A program made the translations under genes and the position numbers. 57,401 nucleotides of DNA from an uncultured Eubacteriales bacterium (GTDB taxonomy: Bacteria; Bacillota; Clostridia; Christensenellales; Aristaeellaceae), in assembly GCA_900320085.1 (NCBI GenBank), contig ONRC01000019.1, forward strand, positions 1 to 57,401, read 5' to 3'. Of this stretch, positions 1-8,644 are shown one piece after another. Numbering within the stretch: the stretch's first letter is position 1; each line of letters begins with the position of its first letter. The notes beneath the pieces are model-generated. The model made no database searches. It was not told the DNA's origin and saw only the letters and a list, made by a program, of their open reading frames with translations.

Positions 1-67
1 TCACCTTGCCGGTCTTGGTCAGGCTAAAACGCTTGGCGGCGCCGCGGTGGGTCTTTTGCTTGGGCAT
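1..67 (-). CDS. rpmI: 50S ribosomal protein L35, N-terminal part (cut by window edge)
   Basis: The first 22 codons read MPKQKTHRGAAKRFSLTKTG and so on, the characteristic lysine-rich start of bacterial L35, a small protein of the large ribosomal subunit. The rest lies outside the window. An AAGGAGGAA Shine-Dalgarno stands about 7 nt before the ATG at 67. It follows infC by 30 nt on the same strand, the standard infC-rpmI-rplT order, so it should share the infC transcript and its leader control. Confidence 0.93.
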   Translation of the reverse strand, partial: MPKQKTHRGAAKRFSLTKTGKV

Positions 68-97
68 GGATAAGTTCCTCCTTCCGGAAAGTGTTGA

Positions 98-673
98 TTA
101 TGCCTGCGGGGCTTCTTCCTTGGCTGCTTTCGCGGCCTTGTCAGCCTTGCTGGCTTTTTCCGCTTTGGGCGCTAAGATCATGATCATGTTGCGCCCTTCA
201 ATCATGGGACGGCGTTCGACGGTGCACACGTCCTTCACGCGCTCGGCGAATTCCTGCATGACTTTCATGCCGATGTCGCTATGGGCGATCTGGCGGCCAC
301 GGAAACGGATGCTCACCTTTACCTTGTCGCCGCCCTCCAGGAACTTGACGGCGTTCTTGGCTTTCACAGCCACGTCGTTCTCCTCGATGGTGACGGACAA
401 TTGAACCTCTTTGAGGGACACGATGCGTTCCTTCTGGTTCTTGCGCATCTCGCGTTCGCGCTTGGCGGTTTCGTAGCGGTGCTTGTCATAATCCATCAGC
501 TTGCAGACGGGCGGCTGCGCGGTGGGCACGATTTTGACCAGATCCAATTCGGCTTCCTCGGCCAGCTCCAGTGCCTTACGCGTGGGCATGATGCCCAGCT
601 GCGCTCCGTCCGCGCCAATGACGCGCACTTCACGGTCCCGGATTTCTTCGTTGATGAGCAATTCTGCGGCTAT
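98..673 (-). CDS. infC: Translation initiation factor IF-3, with an ATA start codon
   Basis: IF-3 binds the 30S subunit, blocks premature 50S joining and proofreads start codons. The protein carries the family N-terminal signature ELLINEEIRDREVRVIG, the linker region with YETAKREREMRKNQ and the C-terminal domain with KVKVSIRFRGRQ. It ends in a K/A/E-rich tail. The start chosen is ATA at 673: a GGGAGGTG Shine-Dalgarno lies 8 nt before it and the conserved N-terminus begins right after. A TTG at 691 in the same frame overlaps the Shine-Dalgarno itself and is unlikely. Rare start codons (AUU, AUA, AUC) are known for infC and make it self-regulating through IF-3 discrimination. Length from ATA is 191 residues, normal for the family. 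rpmI follows. Confidence 0.93.
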   Translation of the reverse strand: MAAELLINEEIRDREVRVIGADGAQLGIMPTRKALELAEEAELDLVKIVPTAQPPVCKLMDYDKHRYETAKREREMRKNQKERIVSLKEVQLSVTIEENDVAVKAKNAVKFLEGGDKVKVSIRFRGRQIAHSDIGMKVMQEFAERVKDVCTVERRPMIEGRNMIMILAPKAEKASKADKAAKAAKEEAPQA

Positions 674-706
674 GGTCGATACACCTCCCAATCAATTGAG
701 TCCACA

Positions 707-737
707 CAAAAATGGACGGGTGAAGCCACCCGTCCAT
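707..737 (-). terminator. Attenuator-type terminator in the infC leader
   Basis: On the minus strand a perfect 11-bp stem (ATGGACGGGTG paired with CACCCGTCCAT, 4-nt loop) is followed at once by TTTTTG. It lies between the infC promoter and the infC ribosome-binding site, so it can stop transcription before the genes. In Firmicutes infC-rpmI-rplT leaders are controlled by L20-dependent attenuation; that this one works the same way is inference. Confidence 0.75.
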
Positions 738-828
738 GCATACACATCCTCAAAAAAGAGTGCCATGACCCGCGCAAAACATCATTCGCGTCGGAGAGAA
801 GCGGGCGGCTTCTGCTTGAAACAAGTGT

Positions 829-856
829 ATTATACCAGACTTTCCCGGTTTGTCAA
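829..856 (-). promoter_or_regulatory. Sigma-A promoter of infC-rpmI
   Basis: Minus strand: -35 TTGACA at 856-851 and -10 TATAAT at 834-829, separated by 16 bp, with an extended -10 TGG just upstream. The predicted leader to the infC start is about 150 nt. The stretch 692-1012 has no gene; it holds this promoter, the leader and a heptamer repeat element. Confidence 0.85.
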
Positions 857-903
857 GGGGGAAAATAAAATAATTGGTGGAATTTGAGCGGCAGAACGGG
901 CAG

Positions 904-1005
904 AGAGTTCAGAGTACAGAGTGCAGAGTACAGATAAAAGATGACAAGAATACGATATAATCAAGCCTAATCAATCTGAAATCTGTACTCTGTATTCTGA
1001 ACTCT
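904..1005. repeat. Inverted pair of heptamer arrays, copy 1
   Basis: Left arm 904-935 is four tandem 7-bp units AGAGTTC, AGAGTAC, AGAGTGC, AGAGTAC then AGAT. Right arm 981-1005 is ATCT then GTACTCT, GTATTCT, GAACTCT, the reverse complement with three units. About 45 bp of unrelated sequence separates the arms. The element ends 8 bp from the helicase stop codon at 1013. Confidence 0.9.
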
Positions 1006-1012
1006 TCGTTCA

Positions 1013-3430
1013 TCACTCCTCCCACTCCGCGCTGTCCGGAAAGTACGGCGCGCGGCCCCGTCCCTGGAAGGAGCGCTTGCGAAAGCAGGCGTCGCAGAGG
1101 GAATAGGGCCAGTTCCAGGGCAGGCGACGCTTGCAGGAGCGGCAGGTTTTCTGCTGCAATTTCTGGGTGGACAGGATGTGGATGATCCCCTGGGAGATCA
1201 AATTCTTGCGGCGCTGAATCTCCTCTAAGATACTATCCGGCTCCGGCAGGAACAGACGGGTGTAATTATAATACAGGTCGCACCGGCGGTAGTCCGCCTC
1301 CAGCCCGTCCAGCATGTCGATGCCGCAGTCCTCGGGGTTGAGCAGCCCGGGGATTTCCAGCAGCACTTCGATGTGCTCCTGGTGCGCTTCGGCGTGGTAC
1401 ATGGCCTTCCAACGAGCCAGCAGGTCGGGGTCGGTTTCGTCGAAGGGGATGCAGATAAAGCGGTATAAAAGCTCTTTGTCCGTGCGCGGCGTTTCCATCA
1501 TCTTCGCCAGTGATTCCATGCGCATGGTGGAGGCTTTGGAAAAATGGCTCTTTTCCTGCATGGTGATCCACTGATTCAGGATTTGAGTCAGCGGCAGGGG
1601 AATGCCCAGCAGCGATTCCGGGAAGCGGATGATGGCCTCCGTCAGCGGGTACAGGGGCTTTTTCAGCGCCCGGGATACCAGCCCCTTAAAGCCGAAGGCG
1701 TTCACGTAGCCGATGTCGTAAATCCCGTACCGTCCGGCGCGGCCCGCGATTTGCTTGATTTCCGCGTCGGTGAGGGTGCGGGTGATGTCGCCGTCGTACT
1801 TCTCCGATTCCAGAAACACCACCCGCTCGATGGGCAGGTTCATACCCATGGCGATGGCGTCGGTGGACACCACCACGTCGGTGTCGCCCCGGTGGAAGCG
1901 CTCGGCCTGGTCGCGCCGCACGTCGGGCGGCAGCGCGCCGTAAATCAGCGATACCCGGTAGCCTTTGTTTTTCAATTCCGCCGCCACGGCGTGCACCCGC
2001 GCCTTGGAAAACACGATCAGCGCGTCGCCAGGCCGCACGGAGGAGGGAAACTGGAAGCCTTCCTTTTCCACTTCCAGCGGCGTCATGCGCTCGTGGCGCA
2101 CGATGGAGAGCTCGTCCCCGCAGTCCTGGATCATCTGGGTCAGCAGCCCTTCCGCGTCGGGGGAGGCGCAGGCGTGGATCTCGTCGGCGCACAGGCCCAG
2201 GATGGCCGCCGTCCAGGCGCCGCCCCGGTCTCGGTCGGCGATCATCTGGCATTCGTCGATCACCGCCACGTCGTAATGGGCTTTCAAATCGGCCATCTCC
2301 ACGGTAGAGGACTGCACCCGGCTGAAGGGCACCCGAATCTGTTCTTCGCCCGTGACCAGCGAGCAGGGCACGTCCGCCATGTTCAGGCTTTCAAACTGCT
2401 CTGCCGCCAGCAGGCGCAAGGGCCCTAAATAAATCCCGTTCCGCGCGCCCCGCAGGCGGTGCACGCCCTCGTAGGTCTTGCCGGAATTGGTGGGGCCCAG
2501 ATGCAGGATGAACCGCCGTTTCATGGCCCGGGCCAGGGGGTACAGATCCCGGTAGTGCTCGGGGATGGCGTTGAGCAGCGCGGAGTGCAGCTTCTTCTGC
2601 CGGGCCAGCGCGGCGTCGGCCTGCCGCTGCAAATGCTGGATGGAGGCGTTGCCGCGCAGCAATCGGCGGATGCGTTTTTCCGGGAAGCGGCGCTTGATTT
2701 CGCCGAAAATGGCGTACTTGGCCCGGTTGATTTCGCTTTTGATCAGCGTGGAAATCCGGTCGCCCGACGGGGCGCACACGCTGCCGCAGGCCGCCAGCAC
2801 AGGATAGGCTTTGTTGATTTCCTCCAGCAGCACGCCCGTCAAAGACTTCGGATGGAACGCCTTTTCCACCCAGCCGGAGGTCAGGCCCTTGTCAAATTCC
2901 GTTTCCAGTACAGATTGCAGTACGCTGCCCTTTTTGTGCTCCTTGTCCACGATGTGGGAGAAGCCCGCTTTTTGCAGGAAGCGTTCCGTCTGCGCGTCCG
3001 CTTCGTCCGTCAGGCGCTTTTGCTGCGCCTGGAAAAACTGGCGCGGCGTCTGGTTTTCCAGCATCCGCAGCGCCTTGTGCGCCTGGCCCAGCGTCACCCG
3101 CGCGCTTTCCACCGACCGCAGGAAGGCCAGATCGATTTCGTTTCCGTGTTTGAGTTCGCTTTCGATCAGGGGAAGCAGCTCGCGGAATTCCTCTTGATGA
3201 TAGTCCATCACCAGTTCCCCGCGCAGCAGGGCCTGATAGGCCTTGTCCCGGCGTTTCTGCTGATAGAACAGGGTGGAGAAGGCGTCGCTGCGGAGGTATT
3301 CTTCCCGTTCCGCCTGGGATTTGCCGCGCGTGATGACGTTCGCTTTTCTGACCGCGCTTTGCCGAAGATACTCCTCCCGCTCTTTCGCCGCCGCCTGCGC
3401 GTAAGCCGTCAGCGCTTCCTGATGCTCCAT
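1013..3430 (-). CDS. SUV3-type ATP-dependent RNA helicase
   Basis: An 805-residue superfamily 2 helicase of the SUV3 kind, the unwinding subunit of the mitochondrial RNA degradosome. An N-terminal, largely helical region of about 300 residues precedes Walker A GPTNSGKT (312-319), Walker B-type DECQ (392-395), VVVSTDAIAMGMNLP (motif V region) and QIAGRAGR (560-567, motif VI). The C-terminus has a small Cys-rich motif, CRSC and CDAC, that looks zinc-binding. The start ATG at 3430 is preceded by GGGGTGAGGG. An RNA helicase role in RNA turnover is inferred from the family; no exoribonuclease gene is adjacent. It stands alone as a single-gene transcript, ending next to a heptamer repeat. Confidence 0.85.
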   Translation of the reverse strand: MEHQEALTAYAQAAAKEREEYLRQSAVRKANVITRGKSQAEREEYLRSDAFSTLFYQQKRRDKAYQALLRGELVMDYHQEEFRELLPLIESELKHGNEIDLAFLRSVESARVTLGQAHKALRMLENQTPRQFFQAQQKRLTDEADAQTERFLQKAGFSHIVDKEHKKGSVLQSVLETEFDKGLTSGWVEKAFHPKSLTGVLLEEINKAYPVLAACGSVCAPSGDRISTLIKSEINRAKYAIFGEIKRRFPEKRIRRLLRGNASIQHLQRQADAALARQKKLHSALLNAIPEHYRDLYPLARAMKRRFILHLGPTNSGKTYEGVHRLRGARNGIYLGPLRLLAAEQFESLNMADVPCSLVTGEEQIRVPFSRVQSSTVEMADLKAHYDVAVIDECQMIADRDRGGAWTAAILGLCADEIHACASPDAEGLLTQMIQDCGDELSIVRHERMTPLEVEKEGFQFPSSVRPGDALIVFSKARVHAVAAELKNKGYRVSLIYGALPPDVRRDQAERFHRGDTDVVVSTDAIAMGMNLPIERVVFLESEKYDGDITRTLTDAEIKQIAGRAGRYGIYDIGYVNAFGFKGLVSRALKKPLYPLTEAIIRFPESLLGIPLPLTQILNQWITMQEKSHFSKASTMRMESLAKMMETPRTDKELLYRFICIPFDETDPDLLARWKAMYHAEAHQEHIEVLLEIPGLLNPEDCGIDMLDGLEADYRRCDLYYNYTRLFLPEPDSILEEIQRRKNLISQGIIHILSTQKLQQKTCRSCKRRLPWNWPYSLCDACFRKRSFQGRGRAPYFPDSAEWEE

Positions 3431-3506
3431 ACCCTCACCCCGATTCTTTCGTCCGAATACCGCGTTATTGTTCCCCGACGGGGCCGCGCGTATTTGCGGC
3501 CATCAC

Positions 3507-3523
3507 AGTATAGCACATCTTGC
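3507..3523 (-). promoter_or_regulatory. Probable extended -10 promoter of the SUV3-like gene
   Basis: Minus strand TGCTATACT forms an extended -10 (TGC plus TATACT) with no good -35. The 17-mer GCAAGATGTGCTATACT is repeated exactly upstream of polA at 36886-36902. Confidence 0.5.
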
Positions 3524-3586
3524 CCGGTTTGTGTGTATACAATGCAGCCTCCGCGCCCTGAACCGCAAAAACCCTTGGATTGTCAG

Positions 3587-3615
3587 TTGCAATTATGTTC
3601 AGGCTGCGGTATAAT
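3587..3615 (+). promoter_or_regulatory. Promoter of the 3.6-9.0 kb operon
   Basis: -35 TTGCAA at 3587-3592 and -10 TATAAT at 3610-3615, 17 bp apart, about 29 nt before the first gene. Confidence 0.75.
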
Positions 3616-3643
3616 AAAGGATGGTGAATACTATTAGGATAAA

Positions 3644-4786
3644 ATGCCGGTGAAAGGACGGGTGAACAGCGTGAGCGCGCATGAGAACGGAAGCGGGACT
3701 TCCATTGGCAAGGTAACGCGCAAAGGACTGAGGCGGCACTTCGATGAGATCAGCAAGGCGGCGTTCGTGCAGCTGCTGATTCGCGCGGCGGTAGCCGCAT
3801 CTGTCTTTTTTCTTCCTCAGGGATTCAATCGTCTTCTTTCAATAGAAGCAGTAAATTCCGCGCTGAAGCTTTCTGCGGACACGGCAGAAAAGATTTCAAC
3901 GATCGGAGCGGCTGCCGTGAGCGCCGCGCTGTATATTTTCCTGCTGATCCCCATGCGTTTCTGGGCCCGCCAGAAAGTGCGCAGGGTGTATTACCGGCAT
4001 ACGGACAAAGACAAAAAGCAGTCAAAGGCCTATTCCCGCTGGCTGAGAACGGGCCTGCTGCGCTATCTGCGCGGCATTTTGTGGGGCCTGCCCTTCATCG
4101 CCTGCGTGGTGTATTTCACCGTGCTGCGCACCATCCTGGACGCGCCCACGTTCAACGCGCCCATCCACTGGCTGGCTTTGCTTTTGGCGGGCAATCCCGA
4201 AAACGGCGTGGGCAATGTGTCGCTGGCCTGGGGGTTGATCGGCGGCTTGATCCTGCTGTTCGGGCTGCTGTTCGCCTACGGCTGGTGGCGCGATCTTCCC
4301 TTTGAATACCTGCCTGTGCGCTCCATCGGCACGAGCAAAACGCTGCATTGGTCCCGCCACATTCTCAAAAGGCACCGCCGCGAAATGCTGGGCAATACCT
4401 GCGTGAATTTCCTGCTCAGCCTGCCCGCCATCCTGGGCTTCGGCACAGTGCTGGGGATGTACGCCATGGACCGGGTGAACTTTTCCCTCAGCGTCGATAT
4501 GGTGTTGGCGCAGATGAGAAACCTGGTCACCCAGCCCGTCCCCCGGCTGGTGCTGCTGGAGCTGCTGGCCGTGTTCGCGGTGCTGTACCTGCCCCTTTGC
4601 ATCTGGCGGAAGTGCCGCAATGCTGCGCTGATGGCGCGGTGTATGCGCTCCCGCCATTCCCACAGCCATGAAAACGACTTGACCAAAGAAGAAGAAAAGC
4701 CTGCTGCAGCTCCCGCGGAACCCAAGCAGGAAGAACCGGCGGAGATCAAGGCTGAAACGGACAAGGGCGAACATGCGGCTGGATAA
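3644..4786 (+). CDS. Uncharacterised multi-pass membrane protein
   Basis: I do not recognise a family. The 380-residue protein has a basic cytoplasmic N-terminus, then about six hydrophobic segments (near residues 45-60, 85-105, 145-165, 195-220, 260-285 and 305-325) separated by Arg/Lys-rich loops. The C-terminal tail (about 330-380) is hydrophilic and full of Glu, Lys, Pro and Ala. The start ATG at 3644 has AGGA close upstream; a GTG at 3671 is possible. The 3' end overlaps the next gene by 14 bp, so translation is probably coupled to the pseudouridine synthase, but nothing ties its function to rRNA modification. Confidence 0.75.
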   Translation: MPVKGRVNSVSAHENGSGTSIGKVTRKGLRRHFDEISKAAFVQLLIRAAVAASVFFLPQGFNRLLSIEAVNSALKLSADTAEKISTIGAAAVSAALYIFLLIPMRFWARQKVRRVYYRHTDKDKKQSKAYSRWLRTGLLRYLRGILWGLPFIACVVYFTVLRTILDAPTFNAPIHWLALLLAGNPENGVGNVSLAWGLIGGLILLFGLLFAYGWWRDLPFEYLPVRSIGTSKTLHWSRHILKRHRREMLGNTCVNFLLSLPAILGFGTVLGMYAMDRVNFSLSVDMVLAQMRNLVTQPVPRLVLLELLAVFAVLYLPLCIWRKCRNAALMARCMRSRHSHSHENDLTKEEEKPAAAPAEPKQEEPAEIKAETDKGEHAAG

Positions 4787-5486
4787 ACTGCTGACGCATC
4801 TGGGCATCGCCTCCCGCAGCGGCGTGCGGGACGTGCTGAAAGCGGGCCGCGTGCGGGTGAACGGCGAAGCGGTGAAGAACCCCGCGTTTCCCGTTGCGGA
4901 GGATGCGGACATCCTGCTGGACGGAAAGCGCCTGGACACGCGGCTGACCCGGCATCTGATGCTGCACAAGCCCGCCGGTGTGCTGACCGCGAAGGAGGAT
5001 AACCGCCAGCAGACGGTGATGGATGTGCTGCCGCCCCTGTATACGTCTTTGGGCTGCATGCCCGTGGGACGGCTGGACAAGGACACCACCGGTCTGCTGA
5101 TCCTGACCACGGACGGGGAGCTGGCTCACCGGCTGATTGCTCCCGAGCGGCATGTGGATAAAATCTACCTTGCTACGGTGGACGGAACGCTGGAAGAAAA
5201 GGATAGAGATGCCTTTGCCACTGGAATTCCCTTGAAGGATTTTACCTGCCTGCCCGCAAAGCTGGATATTCTTTCGCCCAATCTGGGCCGGGTGACGGTG
5301 CGGGAGGGAAAATATCACCAGATCAAGCGCATGTTCGGCGCGGTGGGCAAGCCGGTACTTGCGCTGCACCGTCAGTCTTTCGGGCCGCTTGCCCTGGACG
5401 AAGCGCTTGCCCCCGGAGATTTCCGGGAACTGACAGAGAACGAAATCGCCGCGCTGTACGCGGCGGCAGGACTGCAACATGAATGA
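4773..5486 (+). CDS. rsuA: RsuA-family 16S rRNA pseudouridine synthase
   Basis: A 237-residue enzyme that isomerises a uridine in rRNA to pseudouridine. An S4 RNA-binding domain (about 1-60, starting MRLDKLLTHLG) precedes the catalytic domain. The catalytic aspartate is D102 in VGRLDKDTTGLL, and the family motif EGKYHQIKRMFGAVG is present near the C-terminus. RsuA and RluB/E/F are close relatives; the short length and the H-Q-I-K-R-M-F form fit RsuA (16S position 516). It overlaps the membrane protein upstream by 14 bp and the methyltransferase downstream by 8 bp. Confidence 0.88.
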   Translation: MRLDKLLTHLGIASRSGVRDVLKAGRVRVNGEAVKNPAFPVAEDADILLDGKRLDTRLTRHLMLHKPAGVLTAKEDNRQQTVMDVLPPLYTSLGCMPVGRLDKDTTGLLILTTDGELAHRLIAPERHVDKIYLATVDGTLEEKDRDAFATGIPLKDFTCLPAKLDILSPNLGRVTVREGKYHQIKRMFGAVGKPVLALHRQSFGPLALDEALAPGDFRELTENEIAALYAAAGLQHE

Positions 5487-6087
5487 TCATTATTATTCCG
5501 CAGACCCAACCAGCGAGCACAAGTACCAAACGGCAGAATGGACGTACCGGGGTCATGCCCTGCGGTTCACCACCGACGCCGGGGTGTTTTCCAAGGGCGA
5601 AGTGGACTATGGCACCCAGGTGCTGCTCAAAGCCCTGCCGCAGGAAATGAACGGCCGGGTCCTCGATTTGGGCTGCGGCTGGGGCGCGGTGGGCGTGAGT
5701 GTGGGGAAGGCGTATCCCGGCTGTGAAATCGTGATGAGCGACGTGAACCGCCGGGCGCTGGAACTGTCCGAAAAGAACGCGAAGGCCAACGGGGTGGCTG
5801 TCCAAATCGTGGAAAGCGACGGGCTGGAAAACGTGCCCGGCTCCTTCGATTGCATCATCACCAATCCCCCCATCCGGGCGGGCAAGCAGGTGATTTACAA
5901 AATGTTTTCCGACAGCGCCGACAGGCTTACGGAAAAGGGTCAGTTGTACCTGGTCATCCGCAAACAGCAGGGCGCGGAATCGGCGCTGAAATACCTGAAA
6001 ACGGTTTTCAACGAAGTGGATACCATTGAAAAAAGCGGCGGATTCTGGGTGATCCGCTCCCAGGGAGGAAAACAAAATGAAGTTTGA
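5479..6087 (+). CDS. RsmC/YbxB-type class I SAM methyltransferase
   Basis: A 202-residue methyltransferase with the SAM-binding motif LDLGCGWGAVG (62-72) and the catalytic NPP (129-131) in TNPPIRAGK typical of N-methylating MTS-domain enzymes such as RsmC (16S rRNA guanine-N2). It corresponds to the single-domain YbxB form found in Firmicutes. It overlaps the pseudouridine synthase gene by 8 bp, which supports an rRNA-modification role. Target base is inferred, not seen. Confidence 0.82.
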   Translation: MNDHYYSADPTSEHKYQTAEWTYRGHALRFTTDAGVFSKGEVDYGTQVLLKALPQEMNGRVLDLGCGWGAVGVSVGKAYPGCEIVMSDVNRRALELSEKNAKANGVAVQIVESDGLENVPGSFDCIITNPPIRAGKQVIYKMFSDSADRLTEKGQLYLVIRKQQGAESALKYLKTVFNEVDTIEKSGGFWVIRSQGGKQNEV

Positions 6088-7252
6088 CGCGGCGTATTTC
6101 GACAAAATCATTGACCGCCGGAACACGGACTGCGAAAAGTGGGACGACCGGGAGATCATGGATGAAAACGGCGTTCCCCTGTGGGTGGCGGATATGGATT
6201 TCCCCTGCTCGCCTGCTATTATAACCGCTTTGCAGGAGCGGGCCAAGCATCCCTGCTTTGGCTACAACATCGAGAATAAAAAAGACGAAGAAGCGCTGAT
6301 CGGCTTCTGGCAGCGGCGGCACGGCCTGACCATTCAGCCGGGAGAAACCCAGATGCTGCCCTGCGTGATCACGGGCCTGAAAGCCTGTGTGCGCTGCTTT
6401 ACCAAGGAAGGGGAGGGCGTCGCCATCGTGACCCCGGTGTACGGTCCCTTTTACTCTTCCATTGAATTGAATAAACGCAAGGTCATGCCCGTGTCCCTGA
6501 TTCGGGACGAGGAAACGGGCCGCTATTCTCTCGACCTGAACGGCATGGAAAAAGCGCTGCAAAGCGGCGCGAAGCTGATGATGCTGTGCAGCCCGCACAA
6601 TCCCGTTTCCCGGCTGTGGAGCGAAGAAGAATTGACAGCCCTGTGCCGCCTGGCGGAAAAGTACGGCGTGCCCATCGTGTGCGACGAAATCCATGCGGAC
6701 TTTGTGTATAAGCCGGGCCGGTTCGTGTCCATCCTGAATGTCCAGGAGGGGCAAAAGCGCGCCGTGATGCTCTGCTCGGCCAGCAAAACCTTTAACGTGG
6801 CGGGATTGCAGCAGGCGGCCATGGTGTGCAAAAACCCGGACATGCTCAAAGCCCTGCGGGACGAGCTATCCGCCGCTGGCGTCACCTGCGGCAACACCTT
6901 CGCCCTGCTGGCGGCGCGGGCGGCGTACACGGATTCTGACGATTGGCTGGACGTGCTGATCGAATACCTGGATGGAAGCCGCAAGCTGGTCTTTGACCTG
7001 ATGAAGGAATACGCGCCAAAAGCGAAGGTATCGCCCATCGAGGCCACCTACCTGGCCTGGGCGGACATGCGGGCGTATGGCATGACCTGCGAACAGCTGA
7101 AAGAAAAATGCAAGGCGGCGGGGGTGGCCTTCACCATGGGCACCTTCTTCGGCAAAGAGGGAGAGAGTTTCCTGCGCATCAACTTCGCCTGTCCCCGCAG
7201 TCAACTGACCGAAGGCATCAAGCGCTTGGGAAAGGCGCTGGAGGAGGAATAA
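6077..7252 (+). CDS. MalY/PatB-family PLP aminotransferase (cystathionine beta-lyase type)
   Basis: A 391-residue fold-type I PLP enzyme. The start MKFDAAYFDKIIDRRNTDCEK and the early motif WVADMDFP are hallmarks of the MalY/PatB group, which cleaves C-S bonds in cystathionine or cysteine conjugates. The PLP-binding lysine is K237 in SASKTFN, and the pyridine-N-binding Asp is D203 in CDEIHADF. It overlaps the upstream gene by 11 bp. Whether it acts in methionine synthesis or as a cysteine desulfhydrase cannot be told from the sequence. Confidence 0.88.
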   Translation: MKFDAAYFDKIIDRRNTDCEKWDDREIMDENGVPLWVADMDFPCSPAIITALQERAKHPCFGYNIENKKDEEALIGFWQRRHGLTIQPGETQMLPCVITGLKACVRCFTKEGEGVAIVTPVYGPFYSSIELNKRKVMPVSLIRDEETGRYSLDLNGMEKALQSGAKLMMLCSPHNPVSRLWSEEELTALCRLAEKYGVPIVCDEIHADFVYKPGRFVSILNVQEGQKRAVMLCSASKTFNVAGLQQAAMVCKNPDMLKALRDELSAAGVTCGNTFALLAARAAYTDSDDWLDVLIEYLDGSRKLVFDLMKEYAPKAKVSPIEATYLAWADMRAYGMTCEQLKEKCKAAGVAFTMGTFFGKEGESFLRINFACPRSQLTEGIKRLGKALEEE

Positions 7253-7261
7253 AGAATTCTT

Positions 7262-8641
7262 ATGGACAAGATCGAAGAACTGCTGCTGCAATACAAAGAA
7301 GAAATGCTGGAAACCCTGCAAAAGTGGGTGCGCATCCCCAGCGTGAAGGGCGAAGCCGCATCCGGCGCGCCCTTTGGCGTGGAAGCCCGCAAAGCGCTGG
7401 ACACCGCCATGGCGGATTGCGAAAAATTCGGGCTCAAAACTGAAATCTTTGACGGCTACGCCGGGCATGCCGATCTGGGCGAAGGCAGCACCCGGGACGC
7501 CCTGGCCATCCTGGCCCACTTGGACGTGGTGCCCGTGGGGGACGGCTGGACGAAAGAACCCTTCGGTGCGGAACGGGCGGACGGCAAAATCTATGGCCGC
7601 GGCACCAGCGACGACAAAGGGCCCGCGGTGGCGGCGCTGTACGCCATGCGGGCGGTGAAGGAAGCGGGCATCCCGCTGCGGCGCAAGGTGCGGCTCATCC
7701 TGGGCTGCGACGAGGAATGCGGCTCGTCCGATATGGCGTACTATAAAAAGGTGACCGAAATGCCCCGCTCCGGGTTCAGCCCCGACGCGGATTATCCCGT
7801 CATCAACATCGAAAAGGGCGGCAGCCACGTGCAGTTTGACGGCGAGCTGAGCAAAGAGGGCCTGCAGGTTTTGTCCATGCAGGTGGGCGAGCGCACCAAC
7901 GTGGTGCCGGGCTTCGCCTCCGCGCTGGTGGAGGGCGACGAGGAAACCGCGAAGCAGGCCGAGGAAGCGGGCAGGAAGCTGGGCTTCCCGGTGAGCACCA
8001 CCCTGGGCAACGGCGCGGTGATCATCGAAACCACCGGCGTCACCGGCCACGCCGCGTTCCCGGAGCACGGGCGCAACGCCATCGGTCAGATGCTGCTGGT
8101 GTTCAAGGAGCTGGGCGCTCAGGGCGCGCTGCTGGAAATGGCCGATGCCATCGGCATGACATGCCACGGCGAAAACCTGGGCATCGCCATGCGGGACGAT
8201 ATTTCCGGCCACCTGACGGGCAGCCTGGATATCATCCGAATCGAGCACGGCCACGTGATGGCCGTGATGGACGTGCGCTATCCCGTCCTGTTCCATCCTG
8301 ACCGGATGTATGAATTGCTGAATCAGCGGCTCCATTTCCTGAAAGCCACCGACGCGGGCACCCGGCCGCCCCACTTTGTCAGCGACCAGACCGAGTTGGT
8401 GCAGGAATTGCTGGAAGCCTACCACGAAGTGACCGGCGGCGAAAAGAAGACCATCGCCATCGGCGGCGGCACCTACGCCCAGTCCCTGGAGGAGGGCGTG
8501 GCCTTCGGCGCGCTGTTCCCCGGCGAAACGGAAATGGCGCACCAGGCCGACGAATATATCACCGAAGAATCGCTGTTCAAGAGCGCCCGGATCTTTGCCC
8601 GCGCCATCGTGCGGCTGGCCGGAAAGAAAGTCGAGGAATGA
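7262..8641 (+). CDS. pepV: Dipeptidase PepV (M20 metallopeptidase)
   Basis: A 459-residue cytoplasmic M20 peptidase that hydrolyses dipeptides using two zinc ions. Metal-binding motifs are HLDVVPVG (His86), GRGTSDDKGP (Asp118) and DEECGS (150-155), with a C-terminal His in the MAHQADEY region. Length and motif wording (WTKEPF, GRGTSDDKGPA) match PepV rather than other M20 members. It lies 9 bp after the aminotransferase gene. The closest GGAGG is about 14 nt from the ATG, so translation may partly rely on coupling. Confidence 0.9.
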   Translation: MDKIEELLLQYKEEMLETLQKWVRIPSVKGEAASGAPFGVEARKALDTAMADCEKFGLKTEIFDGYAGHADLGEGSTRDALAILAHLDVVPVGDGWTKEPFGAERADGKIYGRGTSDDKGPAVAALYAMRAVKEAGIPLRRKVRLILGCDEECGSSDMAYYKKVTEMPRSGFSPDADYPVINIEKGGSHVQFDGELSKEGLQVLSMQVGERTNVVPGFASALVEGDEETAKQAEEAGRKLGFPVSTTLGNGAVIIETTGVTGHAAFPEHGRNAIGQMLLVFKELGAQGALLEMADAIGMTCHGENLGIAMRDDISGHLTGSLDIIRIEHGHVMAVMDVRYPVLFHPDRMYELLNQRLHFLKATDAGTRPPHFVSDQTELVQELLEAYHEVTGGEKKTIAIGGGTYAQSLEEGVAFGALFPGETEMAHQADEYITEESLFKSARIFARAIVRLAGKKVEE

Positions 8642-8644
8642 ACC

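Noticed and set aside
98..691. infC starting at TTG 691
   Set aside because: The TTG directly adjoins the GGGAGG Shine-Dalgarno, leaving it without its own; ATA at 673 has correct spacing and family N-terminus.
904..1005. CRISPR array
   Set aside because: The repeated units are 7 bp and directly adjoining, with no spacers and no cas genes.
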